A stretch of DNA of 64,000 nt from CAMLIZ01 sp036231905 (GTDB taxonomy: Bacteria; Pseudomonadota; Gammaproteobacteria; Burkholderiales; Burkholderiaceae_C), in assembly GCF_036231905.1 (NCBI RefSeq), contig NZ_JAZARE010000008.1, forward strand, positions 255,451-319,450. The letters are read 5' to 3'. Positions 1-7,972 of this stretch are shown piece by piece. Under the pieces are notes generated by a model. That model had not been told where the DNA came from. It saw nothing but the letters and a program-made list of their open reading frames with translations, and made no database searches. Each line of letters opens with the position of its first letter. Positions within the stretch are counted from its first letter, which is position 1. Both the position numbers and the translations under genes were made by a program.

Positions 1-2
1 AG

Positions 3-1835
3 CCGCGCTACACCGCGCTGCCGGACGTGCCGGCGCCGGTGACCGAGGCGGTCAAGATGTTCAGCGGCGGCCGCTGGTGGGACGCGGCCCTGGTGGTGCG
101 CGAACGCACCAAGCCCGGCCATGTGATCGCCGGCCCGGCCATCATTGCCGAGAAGAACGCCACCACGGTGGTGGAGCCCGGCTGGCAGGCGCGCGTGACA
201 GACCTGGACCACCTGGTGCTGCAGCGCGTGGCACCGCGCGAGGCGCGCAAGGCCGTGGGCACCAGCGTGGACCCGGTGATGCTGGAGGTGTTCAACAACC
301 TCTTCATGAACATCGCCGAGCAGATGGGCCTGCAGCTGCAGAACACGGCTTACTCGGTGAACATCAAGGAACGGCTGGACTTCTCCTGTGCGCTGTTCGA
401 CGCCCAGGGCAACCTGATCGCCAATGCGCCGCACATGCCGGTGCACCTGGGCTCGATGAGCGAATCGATCAAGACGGTGATGCAGCGCAATGCGGGCCGC
501 ATGCAGCCGGGTGACGTGTACACGCTGAACGACCCGTATCACGGCGGCACGCACCTGCCCGACATCACGGTCGTGACCCCCGTGTTCGACGAGCACGACA
601 AGGAGATCCTCTTCTACGTGGCCTCGCGCGGCCACCATGCCGACGTGGGCGGCACCACGCCGGGCTCCATGCCGCCGTTCTCCACCCGCATCGAGGAGGA
701 GGGCGTGCAGCTGGACAACGTGAAGCTGGTCGAACGCGGCCGCCTGCTCGAAGCCGAGATGCTGGCGCTGCTGAAGAGCGGCGACTACCCCTCGCGCAAC
801 CCGGAGCAGAACATCGCCGACCTGAAGGCGCAGATCGCCGCCAATGAAAAGGGCGTGCAGGAGCTGCGCAAGATGGTGGCGCAGTTCGGGCTGGACGTGG
901 TGCAGGCCTACATGGGCCATGTGCAGGACAACGCCGAGGAATCGGTGCGCCGCGTGATCACGCGCCTGAAGGACGGGCAGTTCACCCTGCCGCTGGACAA
1001 CGGCGCGCAGATCACGGTGGCCATCCGGGTGAACGCGGCGGCGCGCAGCGCGGTGATCGACTTCACCGGCACGTCGGCACAGCTGGAGAACAACTTCAAC
1101 GCGCCCACGGCGGTGTGCATGGCGGCGGTACTCTATGTGTTCCGCACCCTGGTCAACGACGACATCCCGCTCAATGCGGGCTGCCTCAAGCCGCTGCAGG
1201 TGCTCATCCCCGAAGGCTCCATGCTGAACCCACGCCCGCCCGCCTCGGTGGTGGCCGGCAATGTGGAAACCTCCACCTGCATCACCAATGCGCTCTACGG
1301 CGCGCTCGGCGTCATGGCGGCCAGCCAGTGCACCATGAACAACTTCACCTTCGGCAACCAGCGCTACCAGTACTACGAAACCATCTCCGGTGGCTCGGGT
1401 GCCGGCGCGCTGATCGACGAACAAGGCCAGGTGGTGGGCGGTTTCAAGGGCACCAGCGTCGTGCAGACCCACATGACCAACTCCCGCCTCACAGATCCCG
1501 AAGTGCTGGAGTTCCGTTTCCCGGTGCGCCTGGAGAGCTACGAGATCCGCCAGGGCTCCGGCGGGGCAGGGCAGTGGCAGGGCGGTGACGGCGGCGTGCG
1601 GCGCGTGCGCTTCCTGGAGACCATGACCGCTTCCATCCTGAGCAACGGCCGGGTCCATGGCGCCTTCGGCATGGCCGGTGGCGCGGCGGGCGCGGTGGGT
1701 GTCAACCGGGTGGAGCGGGCCGATGGCCGCGTGGAGGCACTCGGCCACATCGGCTCGGCCGACATGGCGCCGGGTGATGTGTTCGTGATTGAAACACCGG
1801 GCGGTGGCGGCTACGGCGCGCCCGGGCAGGGCTGA
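3..1835 (+). CDS. 5-oxoprolinase (hydantoinase A/B fusion), 3' part
   Basis: The frame is open from the left edge, so the 5' part lies outside the window. The first 75 or so visible residues look like the end of a HyuA domain. The rest is a complete HyuB domain with family segments such as LNDPYHGGTHLPD and VVAGNVETS and a glycine-rich end. Fused HyuA-HyuB proteins of about 1200 residues are typical ATP-dependent 5-oxoprolinases, which convert pyroglutamate to glutamate in the cytosol. The pyroglutamyl peptidase two genes downstream supports that substrate. A broader hydantoinase/oxoprolinase-family activity, including acetone-carboxylase-like, cannot be excluded without the N-terminal half. 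Confidence 0.85.
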   Translation, partial: PRYTALPDVPAPVTEAVKMFSGGRWWDAALVVRERTKPGHVIAGPAIIAEKNATTVVEPGWQARVTDLDHLVLQRVAPREARKAVGTSVDPVMLEVFNNLFMNIAEQMGLQLQNTAYSVNIKERLDFSCALFDAQGNLIANAPHMPVHLGSMSESIKTVMQRNAGRMQPGDVYTLNDPYHGGTHLPDITVVTPVFDEHDKEILFYVASRGHHADVGGTTPGSMPPFSTRIEEEGVQLDNVKLVERGRLLEAEMLALLKSGDYPSRNPEQNIADLKAQIAANEKGVQELRKMVAQFGLDVVQAYMGHVQDNAEESVRRVITRLKDGQFTLPLDNGAQITVAIRVNAAARSAVIDFTGTSAQLENNFNAPTAVCMAAVLYVFRTLVNDDIPLNAGCLKPLQVLIPEGSMLNPRPPASVVAGNVETSTCITNALYGALGVMAASQCTMNNFTFGNQRYQYYETISGGSGAGALIDEQGQVVGGFKGTSVVQTHMTNSRLTDPEVLEFRFPVRLESYEIRQGSGGAGQWQGGDGGVRRVRFLETMTASILSNGRVHGAFGMAGGAAGAVGVNRVERADGRVEALGHIGSADMAPGDVFVIETPGGGGYGAPGQG

Positions 1836-1839
1836 GGCC

Positions 1840-2427
1840 ATGGGCGCGTCGCACGCTGCCGTGGCGGCCGAGCGGGTGAGGACCTACCTGCGCGCCAAGG
1901 ACGACAACCGCCCGCACCTGATGGCGCAGGTGTTTGCGTCCGACGCCACGCTGGAGATGGTGGTCAAGACCGACGCCATGGTCTTTCCCGAGCGGGCACG
2001 CGGCCGCGAGGCCATCACCGACGTGCTGGTGCGCCGCTTTGCGTGCAACTACGAAAACGTCTACAGCTTCTGCCTGCAGCGGCCCTCCGGCGAGGAAGCC
2101 CTGCACCGCTTTAACTGCGACTGGCTGGTGGGCATGTCCAGCAAGTCCAGCCGCGAACTGCGCGTGGGCTGGGGCCGCTACGAGTGGCAGTTCCAGGCCG
2201 GCGCGCCGCGCCTGGTGGAGGGCCTTCGCATCACCATCGAGGCGATGGAGCTGTTGCCGCCGCACTGCGGTGAGGAGGTCTTCGGCTGGCTGAGCCGGCT
2301 GCCTTACCCCTGGTGCGAACCTGGCCTGCTGGCCGAACACGCGCCGCGCATCGACGGCCTGCAGCGCGTGCTGCAGCAGGCCATCCGCGCCAGCAGCGTT
2401 GCCGCGCCATGCACCAGCGTGTCCTGA
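1840..2427 (+). CDS. NTF2-like (SnoaL-type) protein
   Basis: This 195-residue protein starts at an ATG 4 bases after the oxoprolinase stop. The N-terminal half reads like a SnoaL/NTF2-like fold: a helix with YLRAKDDNR, then DATLEMVV and GREAITDVL, followed by beta-rich segments ending in YEWQF. Such proteins form cone-shaped cytosolic alpha+beta barrels that can be small-molecule enzymes or binding modules. No catalytic residue can be assigned here. Its end overlaps the pcp start by 19 bases, so it is translated within the same pyroglutamate-related operon. Its actual role is unknown. Confidence 0.7.
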   Translation: MGASHAAVAAERVRTYLRAKDDNRPHLMAQVFASDATLEMVVKTDAMVFPERARGREAITDVLVRRFACNYENVYSFCLQRPSGEEALHRFNCDWLVGMSSKSSRELRVGWGRYEWQFQAGAPRLVEGLRITIEAMELLPPHCGEEVFGWLSRLPYPWCEPGLLAEHAPRIDGLQRVLQQAIRASSVAAPCTSVS

Positions 2428-3062
2428 TCACCGGCTTCGAGCCCTTTGGTGGCGAGGCGGTCAATCCGTCGGCGCAGGTGCTGGCGCAGTTGGCGCCGTG
2501 GCGTCCGGCCGGCGACGCGAGTTTGGTGGTGCAGCTGCTGCCTTGCGTCTTCGGCCAGGCCATCGCCGTGCTGGAGCAGGCGCTGCGGCGCGAGCAGCCG
2601 CAGCTGGTGATCGCGCTCGGCCAGGCGGCCAGCCGCGACGAGGTGACGGTGGAGCGGGTGGCGATCAACATCGACGACGCCCGCATTCCCGACAACGCCG
2701 GTGCGCAGCCGATCGACCTGCCGGTGGTGCCCGGTGGCCCGGCGGCCTATTTCTCCAGCCTGCCGATCAAGGCGATCGTCGTGGCGCTGCAGCAGGCCGG
2801 CATCCCGGCCTCGGTGTCGCAGACCGCGGGCACCTTTGTCTGCAACCATGTCTTCTATGGCCTGGCGCATGCGCTGGCCACACGCCACACCGGTGTGCGC
2901 GGCGGTTTCATCCACTTGCCCTGCCTGCCGCAGCAAACCGCTGCGCTGGGCCCGCGGCCCGGCATGCCGCTGGTGACGATGGTGCAGGCGGTGCAGATCG
3001 CCGTGCAGGTGAGCCTGCGCACCTCGGTGGACCTGCGCACCGGCGGCGGCACGATCGATTGA
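2409..3062 (+). CDS. pcp: Pyroglutamyl-peptidase I (pyrrolidone-carboxylate peptidase)
   Basis: A 217-residue peptidase of family C15 that removes N-terminal pyroglutamate from peptides in the cytosol. The fold starts with ITGFEPFGG. The catalytic triad fits Glu82 (TVERVA), Cys145 (GTFVCNHVFY) and His169 (GFIHLP), at the family's usual positions and length. The start chosen is the ATG before HQRVLITGF; the frame is open further upstream, but that part overlaps the preceding gene and has no family similarity. The pyroglutamate it releases is the substrate of the 5-oxoprolinase upstream, so the two make a short salvage route to glutamate. Confidence 0.93.
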   Translation: MHQRVLITGFEPFGGEAVNPSAQVLAQLAPWRPAGDASLVVQLLPCVFGQAIAVLEQALRREQPQLVIALGQAASRDEVTVERVAINIDDARIPDNAGAQPIDLPVVPGGPAAYFSSLPIKAIVVALQQAGIPASVSQTAGTFVCNHVFYGLAHALATRHTGVRGGFIHLPCLPQQTAALGPRPGMPLVTMVQAVQIAVQVSLRTSVDLRTGGGTID

Positions 3063-3853
3063 TGCTGCCCCTCAAGCTGGCACTGGTCGCCATGTCGGTG
3101 CTGCTCGCCTCGCTGGGAGCACGCCGCTTCGGCCATGCGGTGGGCGGCACGATTGCCGGCATGCCGATGATCGCCGGCCCCATCATGGGCTTCGTGCTGC
3201 TGCAGGCACCGGCCGGCCAGGCGCGCGCGATCGCATTGGCCACGCTGGTGTGCCTGCCGGCCACCATCGTTCACATGCTGGTGTTTGCCTGGAGCGCGAC
3301 ACGCTGGCGCTGGTGGGCGGCCTTCGTGGCGGCCAATGCGGCCTTTGTGCTGGTGGGCCTGTTGCTGGTGCGCCTGGACGCGAATGCGCCAGTGGTGTTT
3401 GCGCTCGCGCTGGTCACACCGGCGGCGGGGCAGGCGCTGATGCCGCAGCTCGCGCTGACGGCGTCCATCGCACACATTCCGCGCGTGGAGCTGGCCTGCC
3501 GGGTGGTGGGCGCGGTGGCCATGGCCTGGCTCATCATGCGCAGCGCCGGGGTGGCGGCAGCGGGCGTGAGCGGCCTGCTGCTGGCGCTGCCCATCACCGG
3601 CAATGTGCTGCCCTGCTTCACGCAGGCCCAGCACGGCCCGGCTGCCACGGTGGCCCTGCTGCGCGGGTTTGTGCGCGGGCTGCTCGGCTTTGCCGCCTTC
3701 TTCGTCGCCCTGCATGCCGGCCTGGGCGCGCTGCATCCGGGGCTGGCCTATGGCCTCGCCTGGTTGGCCGCATTGCTCACCGCGCTATCGCTTTACCAAC
3801 TGAATCAACGCGCGCGCCGCAGGCAATCAGCAGGCCTGCCGCCGGTGGCCTGA
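3062..3853 (+). CDS. Multi-pass inner membrane protein, function unknown
   Basis: A 263-residue, strongly hydrophobic protein with about eight predicted membrane helices and short loops, beginning MLPLKLALVAMSVLL. Its ATG overlaps the pcp stop by one base (TGATG), so it is translationally coupled to pyroglutamyl peptidase. I recognise no transporter family motif. A segment with IAGMPMIAGPIMGF near residues 30-45 and a second glycine/proline-rich helix near residue 180 (LLALPITGN) hint at an internal repeat. Genomic context suggests a role in uptake or export of small peptides or amino acids, but that is inference. Confidence 0.75.
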   Translation: MLPLKLALVAMSVLLASLGARRFGHAVGGTIAGMPMIAGPIMGFVLLQAPAGQARAIALATLVCLPATIVHMLVFAWSATRWRWWAAFVAANAAFVLVGLLLVRLDANAPVVFALALVTPAAGQALMPQLALTASIAHIPRVELACRVVGAVAMAWLIMRSAGVAAAGVSGLLLALPITGNVLPCFTQAQHGPAATVALLRGFVRGLLGFAAFFVALHAGLGALHPGLAYGLAWLAALLTALSLYQLNQRARRRQSAGLPPVA

Positions 3854-3891
3854 ACCCCCGTCTGACCGCTGAAGCCAGACTGATGACCGCG

Positions 3892-3910
3892 TGATCCCGG
3901 CCCGGGATCA
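3892..3910. repeat. Perfect palindrome TGATCCCGG-C-CCGGGATCA
   Basis: Two 9-base arms separated by one base, lying between the membrane-protein gene and the lipase foldase gene, about 67 bases before the foldase start. No T-run follows, so a classical intrinsic terminator is unlikely. An operator for the lipase operon or a simple mRNA hairpin are both possible. Confidence 0.4.
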
Positions 3911-3976
3911 CCCTGATCCGCCTCACGAAACGATCGTCCCAAATAGCGCCCCTGCATGGCTTCAAAGGGGCTGGCG

Positions 3977-4876
3977 ATGGCGCGAATCGCAACCACGAGC
4001 GGGTTGGCGTTGATGGGCACCGCGGCGGTCACGGCCGCCTGGTGGTGGCTGGCGCCGGTGGACGACACCCGCATGGGCGCCACGGCCGCGCCGCTGGCTG
4101 CGGCGGCGCCCGTCGCACCTGCGCTGCTGGCGCCCACACCGGCCTCCCAGCAGGCCGGCTTGCGCGGCCCGGCGCAGTTCACGCGCTGGCTCGAAGAGCA
4201 GAGCTCCCTGCGCGGCATGGCCGAGCTGGACGGCAGCTGGGATGTCGATGGCCAGGGCCGCTTTCAACCCACGCTTGCATTGCGCCGCCGCTTCGACCAG
4301 CTGCTCACGCTGGCCGGCGAGGCGCCGGTCGACGAGATCACCGCCTACATCGAACACGAGGTGCGCGATCTCGTGGGTGCGCCCGGCGCGGCCGCGGTGC
4401 TCGACGCCTGGCAGCGCTATCTCGCGCTGCAGCGCACGCCCTTGAGGACCGCCGCGAACAGCAAGGACCGGCAAGCCTGGCTGGCCGCGCTGGCCGAGCG
4501 CGAGCAGCTGCGCCAGCGCATCCTGGGGCCCCAGCTCACCGAAGCCTTTTTTGCCGAGGAGCAGGCGCAGTTGCAGGCCTTGCTGCAGGCCGCGCCACGC
4601 GATGCCGCCGCGGTGCCTCCAGTCCACAGCACCCGCATCGACCGAACGCGGCTCGACCCGGCTGCGCTCGCCCGCCTGCAGCAGGAAGACGCTGCCTGGG
4701 CCGACTGGCGGCGTCGCCTGGCGCTGGCGCAGCGTGAAGCCCGTGCGCTGCAGGCGGCACCCGAGTTGTCCGACCTGCAGCGACAGCAGGCGCTCGAACG
4801 CCTGATCACACAGCAGTTCGATGCCCAGGAGGCGGTGCGTGTGCGGGCGCTGCTGCAGCTTTCACCCACCTCGTGA
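3977..4876 (+). CDS. lifO: Lipase-specific foldase (lipase chaperone)
   Basis: A steric chaperone anchored in the inner membrane that folds secreted lipase in the periplasm. The sequence shows an N-terminal membrane anchor (about residues 5-25), an Ala/Pro-rich linker, then the foldase signature SLRGMAELDG followed by RRRFDQLL, matching the Lif pattern SLRGT..DG and R..FDY. The C-terminal half is helical and Gln/Arg/Ala-rich, as in the alpha-helical headphone structure of the family. The ATG at 3977 is preferred because AAAGGGG lies 6-7 bases ahead; an in-frame ATG at 3956 lacks such a site. The lipase gene follows after 20 bases. Confidence 0.88.
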   Translation: MARIATTSGLALMGTAAVTAAWWWLAPVDDTRMGATAAPLAAAAPVAPALLAPTPASQQAGLRGPAQFTRWLEEQSSLRGMAELDGSWDVDGQGRFQPTLALRRRFDQLLTLAGEAPVDEITAYIEHEVRDLVGAPGAAAVLDAWQRYLALQRTPLRTAANSKDRQAWLAALAEREQLRQRILGPQLTEAFFAEEQAQLQALLQAAPRDAAAVPPVHSTRIDRTRLDPAALARLQQEDAAWADWRRRLALAQREARALQAAPELSDLQRQQALERLITQQFDAQEAVRVRALLQLSPTS

Positions 4877-4896
4877 ACGACCAAGGAGACCCCAGC

Positions 4897-5814
4897 ATGC
4901 TGAAACGACTGTTCCTGGCACTGTGCTTGTGCCTGCTGCTCGCGCCGGCCGCGCGTGCGGACACCTACACCCAGACCCGCTACCCCATCGTGCTGGTGCA
5001 CGGGCTGCTCGGCTTCGACGCCATCGGGCCGGTGAACTACTGGTACGGCATTCCGTCGGCGCTGAGCGCGGGCGGCGCCAAGGTGTTCGTGTCGCAGGAG
5101 TCGGCCGCCAATTCGAGCGAGGTCCGCGGCGAGCAGCTGCTGGCCGAGCTGCGCCAGCTCAAGGCCGCCTACGGCTACACCAAGTTCAACCTGATCGGCC
5201 ACAGCCATGGTGGTTTCACCGTGCGCTACGTGGCCGCGGTGGCGCCGGAGCTGGTGGCCTCGGTCACCACGGTCGGCACGCCGCACCAGGGCAGCAAGGT
5301 GGCCGACGGCATCAAGCGTGACGCCGCCAACACCGGCACCACCCAGTTCATCGCTTCCATCGTGGACGCGCTGGCCAGCTTCATCAGCTGGGTGTCCGGT
5401 GCGCCCAGCCTGCCGCAGGATTCACTGGCCGCGCTGGAGTCGCTGGACACGCCGGGAGCGCAGGCCTTCAACGCCAAGTACGGCGCCGGCGCGCCCACCA
5501 GCAGCTGCGGGCAGGGGCCGGCCACGGCCAACGGCGTGCGCTACTACTCGGTGGGCGGCACCTCGTTGTGGACCAACATCTTCGACCTGTCGGACCCGGC
5601 GCTGGCGCTCACCGCCACCTACTTCGGCAGCGAGCCCAACGACGGGCTGGTGAGCAAATGCTCTTCGCACTGGGGCGTGGTGCTGCGCGACGACTACCCG
5701 TGGAACCACCTCGACGAGGTGAACCAAGCCTTCGGGCTGCGCGGGCTGTTTGCGCCCGACCCGGTGGCGTTCTTCCGCTCGCAGGCCAACCGGCTGAAGT
5801 CGGCCGGCTTGTGA
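4897..5814 (+). CDS. lipA: Secreted triacylglycerol lipase, subfamily I.1/I.2
   Basis: A 305-residue extracellular lipase hydrolysing long-chain triglycerides. A signal peptide ends near residue 21 (APAARA before DTYTQ). The oxyanion-hole segment is VLVHGLLG, the nucleophile Ser103 sits in GHSHGG, and Asp249 (EPNDGLV) and His271 (PWNHLDEVNQ) complete the triad. Asp273 in the same loop fits the structural calcium site. Cys204 and Cys255 fit the single disulfide of this group. AAGGAG lies 8 bases before the ATG. It depends on the foldase encoded just upstream and presumably on type II secretion encoded elsewhere. Confidence 0.94.
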   Translation: MLKRLFLALCLCLLLAPAARADTYTQTRYPIVLVHGLLGFDAIGPVNYWYGIPSALSAGGAKVFVSQESAANSSEVRGEQLLAELRQLKAAYGYTKFNLIGHSHGGFTVRYVAAVAPELVASVTTVGTPHQGSKVADGIKRDAANTGTTQFIASIVDALASFISWVSGAPSLPQDSLAALESLDTPGAQAFNAKYGAGAPTSSCGQGPATANGVRYYSVGGTSLWTNIFDLSDPALALTATYFGSEPNDGLVSKCSSHWGVVLRDDYPWNHLDEVNQAFGLRGLFAPDPVAFFRSQANRLKSAGL

Positions 5815-5836
5815 AAGTGGTGGAGGCGAGGCGTGC

Positions 5837-6079
5837 TCAGGGCGCCTCGTCCCCGCCCTCGGCATAACGCCGCCAGCGGCCCGTCGCCTCGCGCATGAAC
5901 TGCACCTGCTTGAGGAAGCGCGGGCAGGCGACGCAGATCTGCATGTGCAGCCGCACGGCCACGCGCTCGTGCCAGCGCAGCGCCTGGTCCTCGTTGCGGA
6001 GCACCATCTCGGTCACCTGGCGGCAGGTACGGCGGGGCCACACACGCATGGCATACAGCTTTCTGATCCAGTAGCTCAT
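5837..6079 (-). CDS. Small zinc-finger (zf-HC2-like) anti-sigma factor
   Basis: An 80-residue soluble protein with a TCRQVTEMV helix and a following H-x3-C-x2-C arrangement (HMQICVACPRF), the usual zinc-binding pattern of ZAS/zf-HC2 anti-sigma factors. It lacks a membrane helix, so it should sense a cytosolic signal. Its ATG overlaps the stop of the adjacent sigma gene by 4 bases, the normal sigma-then-anti-sigma arrangement. By position it should hold the ECF sigma factor inactive until a metal or redox signal releases it. The metal and the signal are not visible in the sequence. Confidence 0.75.
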   Translation of the reverse strand: MSYWIRKLYAMRVWPRRTCRQVTEMVLRNEDQALRWHERVAVRLHMQICVACPRFLKQVQFMREATGRWRRYAEGGDEAP

Positions 6080-6657
6080 CGCTGCCTCGTTGCCGCGCTG
6101 AACCAGTGCACCTGCAGGCATTCCCGCAGGCGGAGCCGTGCCCTGTGCAGCATGACCCACAGGTTGGTCGCGCTGATCGACAGTTCCTTACAGATCTCGT
6201 CGGTGTCCAGCTCCAGCCATTCCCGCATCATGAACACCCGGCCCTGCGCGGGCGGCAGGTGTTCCATGCAGGCCTCCAGCACCTCGAAGAACTGGCGCTG
6301 GCCGCAGGCCGCCTCCGGGCTGCCCCAGTCCTCGGGGATCTGGCGGAAGTGGCCGCCTGGCTCGAACAAGAGGTCCGCAATGTCCTCGCCGTCCTCGCCC
6401 ACCAGCACGATGGCCTCGCGGCTGTGGCGGCGCAGCTGGTCCACCACCTTGTGCTTGAGGATGCCCACCAGCCAGGTCTTCAGCTGCGACTGTCCGGCAA
6501 AGGACTGCGGCTTCTCCAGCGCGGCGAGCAGGGTGTCGGACACCGCGTCCTCCGCCCAGGCGTCGTTGCGCAGCTGGGTGCGTGCAAAACGAAGCAATTG
6601 CGGCCGCAGGCTTTCGACTTGGCGCGCAAAATCCGGGGTGGAAGGCGAGGCGGACAC
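6076..6657 (-). CDS. ECF RNA polymerase sigma factor next to the bufferin operon
   Basis: About 193 residues from the GTG chosen at 6657, with region 2 (LRPQLLRFARTQLRND, AEDAVSDTLLAAL, LKTWLVGILKHKVVDQLR) and region 4 (LPPAQGRVFMMREWLELDTDEICKELSISATNLWVMLHRARL, given here only as landmarks). The frame is open upstream to 6846, but that part overlaps bufA1 and is not sigma-like. No strong ribosome site precedes the GTG, so the exact start is uncertain. The gene is divergent from the DUF2282/DUF692/DUF2063/DoxX genes and co-translated with an anti-sigma gene. It most likely controls the bufferin operon and itself. Confidence 0.88.
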   Translation of the reverse strand: MSASPSTPDFARQVESLRPQLLRFARTQLRNDAWAEDAVSDTLLAALEKPQSFAGQSQLKTWLVGILKHKVVDQLRRHSREAIVLVGEDGEDIADLLFEPGGHFRQIPEDWGSPEAACGQRQFFEVLEACMEHLPPAQGRVFMMREWLELDTDEICKELSISATNLWVMLHRARLRLRECLQVHWFSAATRQR

Positions 6658-6667
6658 AGGCGCGAGT

Positions 6668-6694
6668 GTAAGGACTGTGAAGCGGCGCCGACTC
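6668..6694 (+). promoter_or_regulatory. Candidate ECF-type promoter for the bufferin operon
   Basis: GTAAGG and CGACTC lie 15 bases apart and about 60 bases before the bufA1 start, in the 97-base divergent region. The layout resembles GTAAC/CGA-type ECF promoters. There is no good sigma-70 promoter in the same interval. The match is suggestive only. Confidence 0.35.
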
Positions 6695-6754
6695 ACCCCT
6701 GCCGCAAGGCCGGCCACCGAGCCGTCCACCATCATCCACCCTGGAGACTGATCC

Positions 6755-7048
6755 ATGAACCAACGCCTCATCGTTTCTTCCGCCCTCGCGTCCGCACTGG
6801 CCCTCGGCCTGCTGAACACCGCCGCCGCCGCGGACGAGAAGGGCAAGGAAAAGTGCTACGGCATTGCCAAGGCCGGGCAGAACGATTGCGCCAACCTGTC
6901 GGGCACCCACTCCTGCGCCGGCCAGACCAAGGCCGACATGGACGCCAACGACTGGAAGTACGTGGCCAAGGGCACCTGCAAGACCATGAACGGCCTGACC
7001 GCCGAAGAGGCCAAGGCGAAGCTCGCCGACACCAAGAAGAAGGGCTGA
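6755..7048 (+). CDS. bufA1: Bufferin precursor (BufA1 family, DUF2282)
   Basis: A 97-residue exported peptide precursor. It has a Sec signal peptide (cleavage near residues 25-26, NTAAAA before DEKG) and then a core with four cysteines at 34, 45, 54 and 75, including EKCYGIAKAGQNDC, the hallmark of DUF2282. Homologues were recently named bufferins: ribosomally made, post-translationally modified peptides in which cysteines are converted to heterocycles by a DUF692 (MNIO) enzyme and which bind copper in the periplasm. Unusually for a RiPP, the signal peptide takes the place of a leader. A Lys-rich tail (residues 86-97) follows the core. It heads the operon, with GGAG about 8 bases before the ATG. 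Confidence 0.9.
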   Translation: MNQRLIVSSALASALALGLLNTAAAADEKGKEKCYGIAKAGQNDCANLSGTHSCAGQTKADMDANDWKYVAKGTCKTMNGLTAEEAKAKLADTKKKG

Positions 7049-7052
7049 CGAG

Positions 7053-7970
7053 ATGCCGGCCCCCACGGACGGCGCAAGGCGCCCGCCCGGCGGGGGCGGG
7101 CTCGCAACGGCAGGTCCGATGGCGGGCATCGGCTTGCGGCAGCCGCACTACGGTGAGCTGCTCGAAGGCCGTCCGCCGCTGGCCTTCCTGGAAGTGCACT
7201 CCGAGAACTTCTTTGCCGAGGGCGGCGCGGCGCTGGCGGTGCTGCAGCAGGCGCGCGAGCACTACCCGGTGAGCCTGCACGGCGTGGGCTTGGCGCTGGG
7301 CTCCGCGGCCGGCCTGGACCCGTGGCACCTGGACAAGCTGGCCGCGCTGGTGGCCCGGGTGCAACCCTGCCAGGTGAGCGACCATGCCTGCTTTGCCCGC
7401 GCGCCCCTGCATGACGGCGGGCCGGTGGTGCATGCCAATGACCTGCTGCCGGTGGCCTTCAACGAGGCCAGCCTGGCCATCATGGCGGCCAATGTGTCGC
7501 GCGTGCAGGACCGGCTGCAACGCCCCATCCTGGTCGAGAACCTCTCGGCCTATGTGGCCTGGGCCGACGACACGCTGGCGGAGGCCGATTTCCTCAACCA
7601 GCTCGCCTGCCGCACCGGCTGCGGGCTGCTGCTGGACGTGAACAACCTGGTGGTCAATGCGCTCAACGCCGCTGCCGATCCGGTGGCCTCGGCCTGCGCC
7701 TTCGTGGACGCGGTCGACGCGCCGGCGGTGGGCGAGATCCACCTCGCCGGCTACCACGACGATGGCGAGATCGTCATCGATGACCACGGCAGCCGGGTGC
7801 ATGCACCCGTGTGGCAGGTGTACCGGCATGCGGTCGCCCGCCTGGGCGCAGTGCCCACGCTGATCGAATGGGACACCGGCGTGCCCGCGTTGCAGGTGCT
7901 GCTCGATGAAGCGGCACTGGCGCAGCAGGCGGCGGCCGAGGCGCTGTCGATCAACGCGTGCGGCGCGTGA
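7053..7970 (+). CDS. bufB: Bufferin maturase, MNIO family (DUF692)
   Basis: A 305-residue TIM-barrel enzyme of the multinuclear non-heme iron oxidative family. Candidate metal-binding residues appear in the family order: Glu51 (HSENFF), His76 (LHGVG), Asp110-His111, Glu162 (VENLS), Asp195/Asn197 (DVNNL), Glu228/His230 (EIHLAGYH) and Glu272 (IEWD). It should oxidatively modify cysteines of the BufA1 precursor in the cytosol before export. It starts 4 bases after bufA1, so the two are translationally linked. The first 22 residues, rich in Gly and Pro, are not part of the fold; an ATG at residue 23 is an alternative start. Confidence 0.9.
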   Translation: MPAPTDGARRPPGGGGLATAGPMAGIGLRQPHYGELLEGRPPLAFLEVHSENFFAEGGAALAVLQQAREHYPVSLHGVGLALGSAAGLDPWHLDKLAALVARVQPCQVSDHACFARAPLHDGGPVVHANDLLPVAFNEASLAIMAANVSRVQDRLQRPILVENLSAYVAWADDTLAEADFLNQLACRTGCGLLLDVNNLVVNALNAAADPVASACAFVDAVDAPAVGEIHLAGYHDDGEIVIDDHGSRVHAPVWQVYRHAVARLGAVPTLIEWDTGVPALQVLLDEAALAQQAAAEALSINACGA

Positions 7971-7972
7971 CC

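Noticed and set aside
6658..6846. Longer N-terminus for the ECF sigma factor
   Set aside because: It would overlap bufA1 and the divergent promoter, and the extra residues are not sigma-like.
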